Assembly (NCBI GenBank): GCA_014380605.1
Contig: JACMJO010000255.1
Span: 1 to 6,140, forward strand
Source of the DNA: Fimbriimonadaceae bacterium
GTDB taxonomy: Bacteria; Armatimonadota; Fimbriimonadia; Fimbriimonadales; Fimbriimonadaceae
Reading direction: 5' to 3'
Length of the DNA stretch: 6,140 nt
In this document: positions 5,196 through 6,140 of the stretch, one piece after another
Layout of the letters: each line of letters starts with the position of its first letter
Position numbering within the stretch: the stretch's first letter is position 1
Program-made: the position numbers and the translations under genes
The notes under the pieces: model-generated
What the model was told of the DNA's origin: nothing
Database searches by the model: none
What the model saw: the letters and a program-made list of their open reading frames with translations, nothing else

Positions 5196-5774
5196 TTAGT
5201 AAGCCGGAGTGGACACGCGAGCAGGCTCGGCTTTCCAAACTTCCACATCAGTCTCGCCATACTTAGCAAAGAGCGCCTGAGCGGTTTCGTAATCCAGATT
5301 GCCAGAAGGAACGCTAATGCTCAAGATCGCGCCGCCCTTTTCTACTTGGGTTGTGAATCGGTCGGCCACATCATGGGGTACGCCCTGATCTTTCATGTAG
5401 CCCGTGGCTCCGCCAGCAATAGCTCCAGCCGCTGTTGTCGCCGCTGTCCCGGCAAGTGCGGTTGCAAGTGCGCCGCCGCCGATTACCAAGCCAATACCTG
5501 GCACCAGAATAGATACTAGGGCCGCGGCTACACCGACGCCCAAGCCAATCCCCGCGCCTTTCGCTGCTCCAGAAGCTGCGTCGGCTCCCGTCGTCGTGGT
5601 AATTCCTTTTTCAGCGCTGTCAAGCTCTTCCGTTGCCGAGTTGTCGTTGTCCTGATAATCCTTTGGCATTACAAGGCTAATGTCTTCTGCCGCAGCACCG
5701 TGATCGAGAAGGGCTCCAACCGCGCTTTTTGCGGTCGATGCTTGTCTAAATGTAGCATAGATGTTTGTTCGCAT
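5196..5774 (-). CDS. YflT/general stress protein 17M-like protein with glycine-rich membrane hairpin
   Basis: The 192-residue protein begins with NIYATFRQASTAKSAVGALLDHGAAAEDISLVMP (4-37). This resembles the N-terminal alpha/beta unit of the YflT/general stress protein 17M family, whose members are induced by heat and general stress in Bacillus. A polar acidic linker (38-65) follows. Then comes a glycine/alanine-rich hydrophobic stretch (about 72-126, with GIGLGVGVAAALV and PGIGLVIGGGALATALAG) that could form two membrane-inserted or glycine-zipper helices. The C-terminal part (129-181, GVPHDVADRFTTQVEKGGAILSISV) completes the alpha/beta unit. The ATG at 5774 is chosen over one 19 codons upstream because AAGGAA lies 6 nt before it. 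It probably heads a unit with the proline-rich gene and is divergent from a small membrane-protein gene. The biochemical role is unknown. Confidence 0.75.
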   Translation of the reverse strand: MRTNIYATFRQASTAKSAVGALLDHGAAAEDISLVMPKDYQDNDNSATEELDSAEKGITTTTGADAASGAAKGAGIGLGVGVAAALVSILVPGIGLVIGGGALATALAGTAATTAAGAIAGGATGYMKDQGVPHDVADRFTTQVEKGGAILSISVPSGNLDYETAQALFAKYGETDVEVWKAEPARVSTPAY

Positions 5775-5780
5775 TCGTTC

Positions 5781-5786
5781 TTCCTT
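5781..5786 (-). promoter_or_regulatory. ribosome binding site of the stress-protein gene
   Basis: AAGGAA on the minus strand stands 6 nt before the ATG at 5774 and decides that start. It directly abuts the 14-bp palindrome that follows on the plus strand. Confidence 0.7.
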
Positions 5787-5800
5787 TTGCCCCGGGGCAA
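5787..5800. promoter_or_regulatory. 14-bp perfect palindrome abutting the ribosome site
   Basis: TTGCCCCGGGGCAA is a perfect palindrome ending one base from the AAGGAA of the stress-protein gene. It could be an operator, or in the mRNA leader a small GC-rich hairpin (TTGCC, CCGG loop, GGCAA) that affects ribosome access. Either role is inference. Confidence 0.45.
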
Positions 5801-5901
5801 TTTGGTTTCTCTGAGACTTTGCAAACCGCAAAGAGCGACGACCGCTGGGAGGTTTTTTTATTGTTTTTCAACGGAGATTGGGCCTAGCCCGCGAAACCAA
5901 A
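5801..5901. repeat. 9-bp inverted repeat flanking the divergent promoters
   Basis: TTTGGTTTC (5801-5809) and GAAACCAAA (5893-5901) are perfect reverse complements. Each therefore reads GAAACCAAA in the sense direction of the gene it precedes, ending 26 nt before the minus-strand ATG at 5774 and 36 nt before the plus-strand ATG at 5938. This could be a shared regulator site. The rest of the interval holds a T-rich stretch around 5853-5868 and a short GGGC-CTA-GCCC repeat (5880-5890). I could not place a convincing -35/-10 pair in either direction. Confidence 0.4.
5817..5833. promoter_or_regulatory. operator-like 6-bp inverted repeat
   Basis: CTTTGC and GCAAAG are separated by AAACC in the divergent region between the stress-protein gene and the small membrane-protein gene. 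The size and symmetry fit a helix-turn-helix regulator site, but nothing identifies the regulator. Confidence 0.35.
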
Positions 5902-5937
5902 GTCCAGATTTCATCTTCTAGGGAAGCGGAGAAATTT

Positions 5938-6140
5938 ATGAACACATTTCAAGCAGGATTGGCAGACGTTTACGGAAATGTTGAGAAGAAACTCGGCAGC
6001 AAGGCGTGGATTTTGCCCTACGCAGTCGCAGCGGGCGCCTTTCTTTTGCAGAAGGGACTACTCAAGCGCAATACAACGCGCGCATTGATTTCAAGCGCCA
6101 TGACGGGAGCGACTGCAGCGGGCCTGATGGGCGCCGGCAA
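5938..6140 (+). CDS. small membrane protein, N-terminal part (cut by window end)
   Basis: Sixty-seven codons are visible, with no stop before the window ends. The start ATG has a Shine-Dalgarno GGAG (5928-5931) 6 nt upstream. After a polar N-terminus (MNTFQAGLADVYGNVEKKLG) come a hydrophobic segment at about 24-38 (WILPYAVAAGAFLLQ), a basic turn (KGLLKRNTTR), and a second alanine/glycine-rich segment (about 49-67) that runs off the end. This suggests at least two membrane helices. I do not recognise the family. Its divergent position and the shared upstream element suggest co-regulation with the stress protein. Confidence 0.7.
   Translation, partial: MNTFQAGLADVYGNVEKKLGSKAWILPYAVAAGAFLLQKGLLKRNTTRALISSAMTGATAAGLMGAG

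Noticed and set aside
4839..5199. Plus-strand open frames running through tRNA-Thr and the proline-rich gene
   Set aside because: One starts inside the tRNA and both run antisense to the proline-rich gene; neither has a ribosome site.
5404..5655. Plus-strand Ala/Pro-rich open frame
   Set aside because: It is the complement of the glycine/alanine-rich membrane segment of the stress protein, and the composition is a by-product of that.
5775..5831. Upstream ATG extending the stress protein by 19 residues
   Set aside because: The extension would cover the palindrome and the Shine-Dalgarno sequence, and the conserved family start is MRTNIYATF with AAGGAA 6 nt upstream.
5853..5868. T-rich stretch as an intrinsic terminator
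   Set aside because: No stable GC hairpin immediately precedes the T-run on the plus strand, and no gene ends nearby.

Overview
The window is an ordinary bacterial chromosomal segment of moderate GC, just above half by eye. It carries nine protein genes (the last is cut by the window end) and two tRNA genes. I see no transposase, phage gene or CRISPR array. The species cannot be read from the sequence. Back-to-back genes with a -10 box almost touching their start codons, a divergent DprA-like protein and an uncharacterised basic protein suggest a deep-branching free-living bacterium. Armatimonadota/Fimbriimonadia is one guess, held with low confidence.

Left part, minus strand (13-1780): a tRNA-Ser(GGA) with encoded CCA and its own promoter, a near-perfect inverted repeat, then a two-gene unit. 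In transcription order this unit is a methylthioadenosine/purine nucleoside phosphorylase (1780 to 1055) followed with zero spacing by a DprA/Smf-like protein (1054 to 197).

Middle, plus strand (1810-4301): a two-CBS-domain protein, a Bcp-type peroxiredoxin, and panB-panC, the two consecutive enzymes that make pantothenate for coenzyme A from ketoisovalerate and beta-alanine (the separate ketopantoate reductase step is not encoded here). Gaps are 24 and 18 nt, and panB and panC overlap by 4 nt. The CBS gene and the phosphorylase gene are divergent with only 29 bp between their ATGs. Each start has a -10-like hexamer 6-9 nt upstream and no Shine-Dalgarno sequence. The same TAAACT-N6-ATG arrangement recurs before panB. 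This suggests leaderless transcripts.

Right part (4315-6140): a small basic protein of unknown function with its own promoter, then tRNA-Thr(TGT) and a strong hairpin terminator. Next is a minus-strand pair: a YflT-like stress protein with a glycine-rich membrane hairpin, and a proline-rich 77-residue protein. Divergent from that pair is the start of a small membrane protein. The 163-bp divergent region holds several inverted repeats, including a 14-bp perfect palindrome beside the ribosome site and a GAAACCAAA element placed in sense orientation upstream of both genes. These right-hand genes have Shine-Dalgarno sequences, in contrast to the middle genes.

No intergenic stretch exceeds 300 bases. 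I did not find a clear new multi-gene system. The best leads are the apparent leaderless promoters, the altered base-pocket residue of the phosphorylase, the stripped-down DprA, the unknown basic protein and the symmetric divergent stress region.
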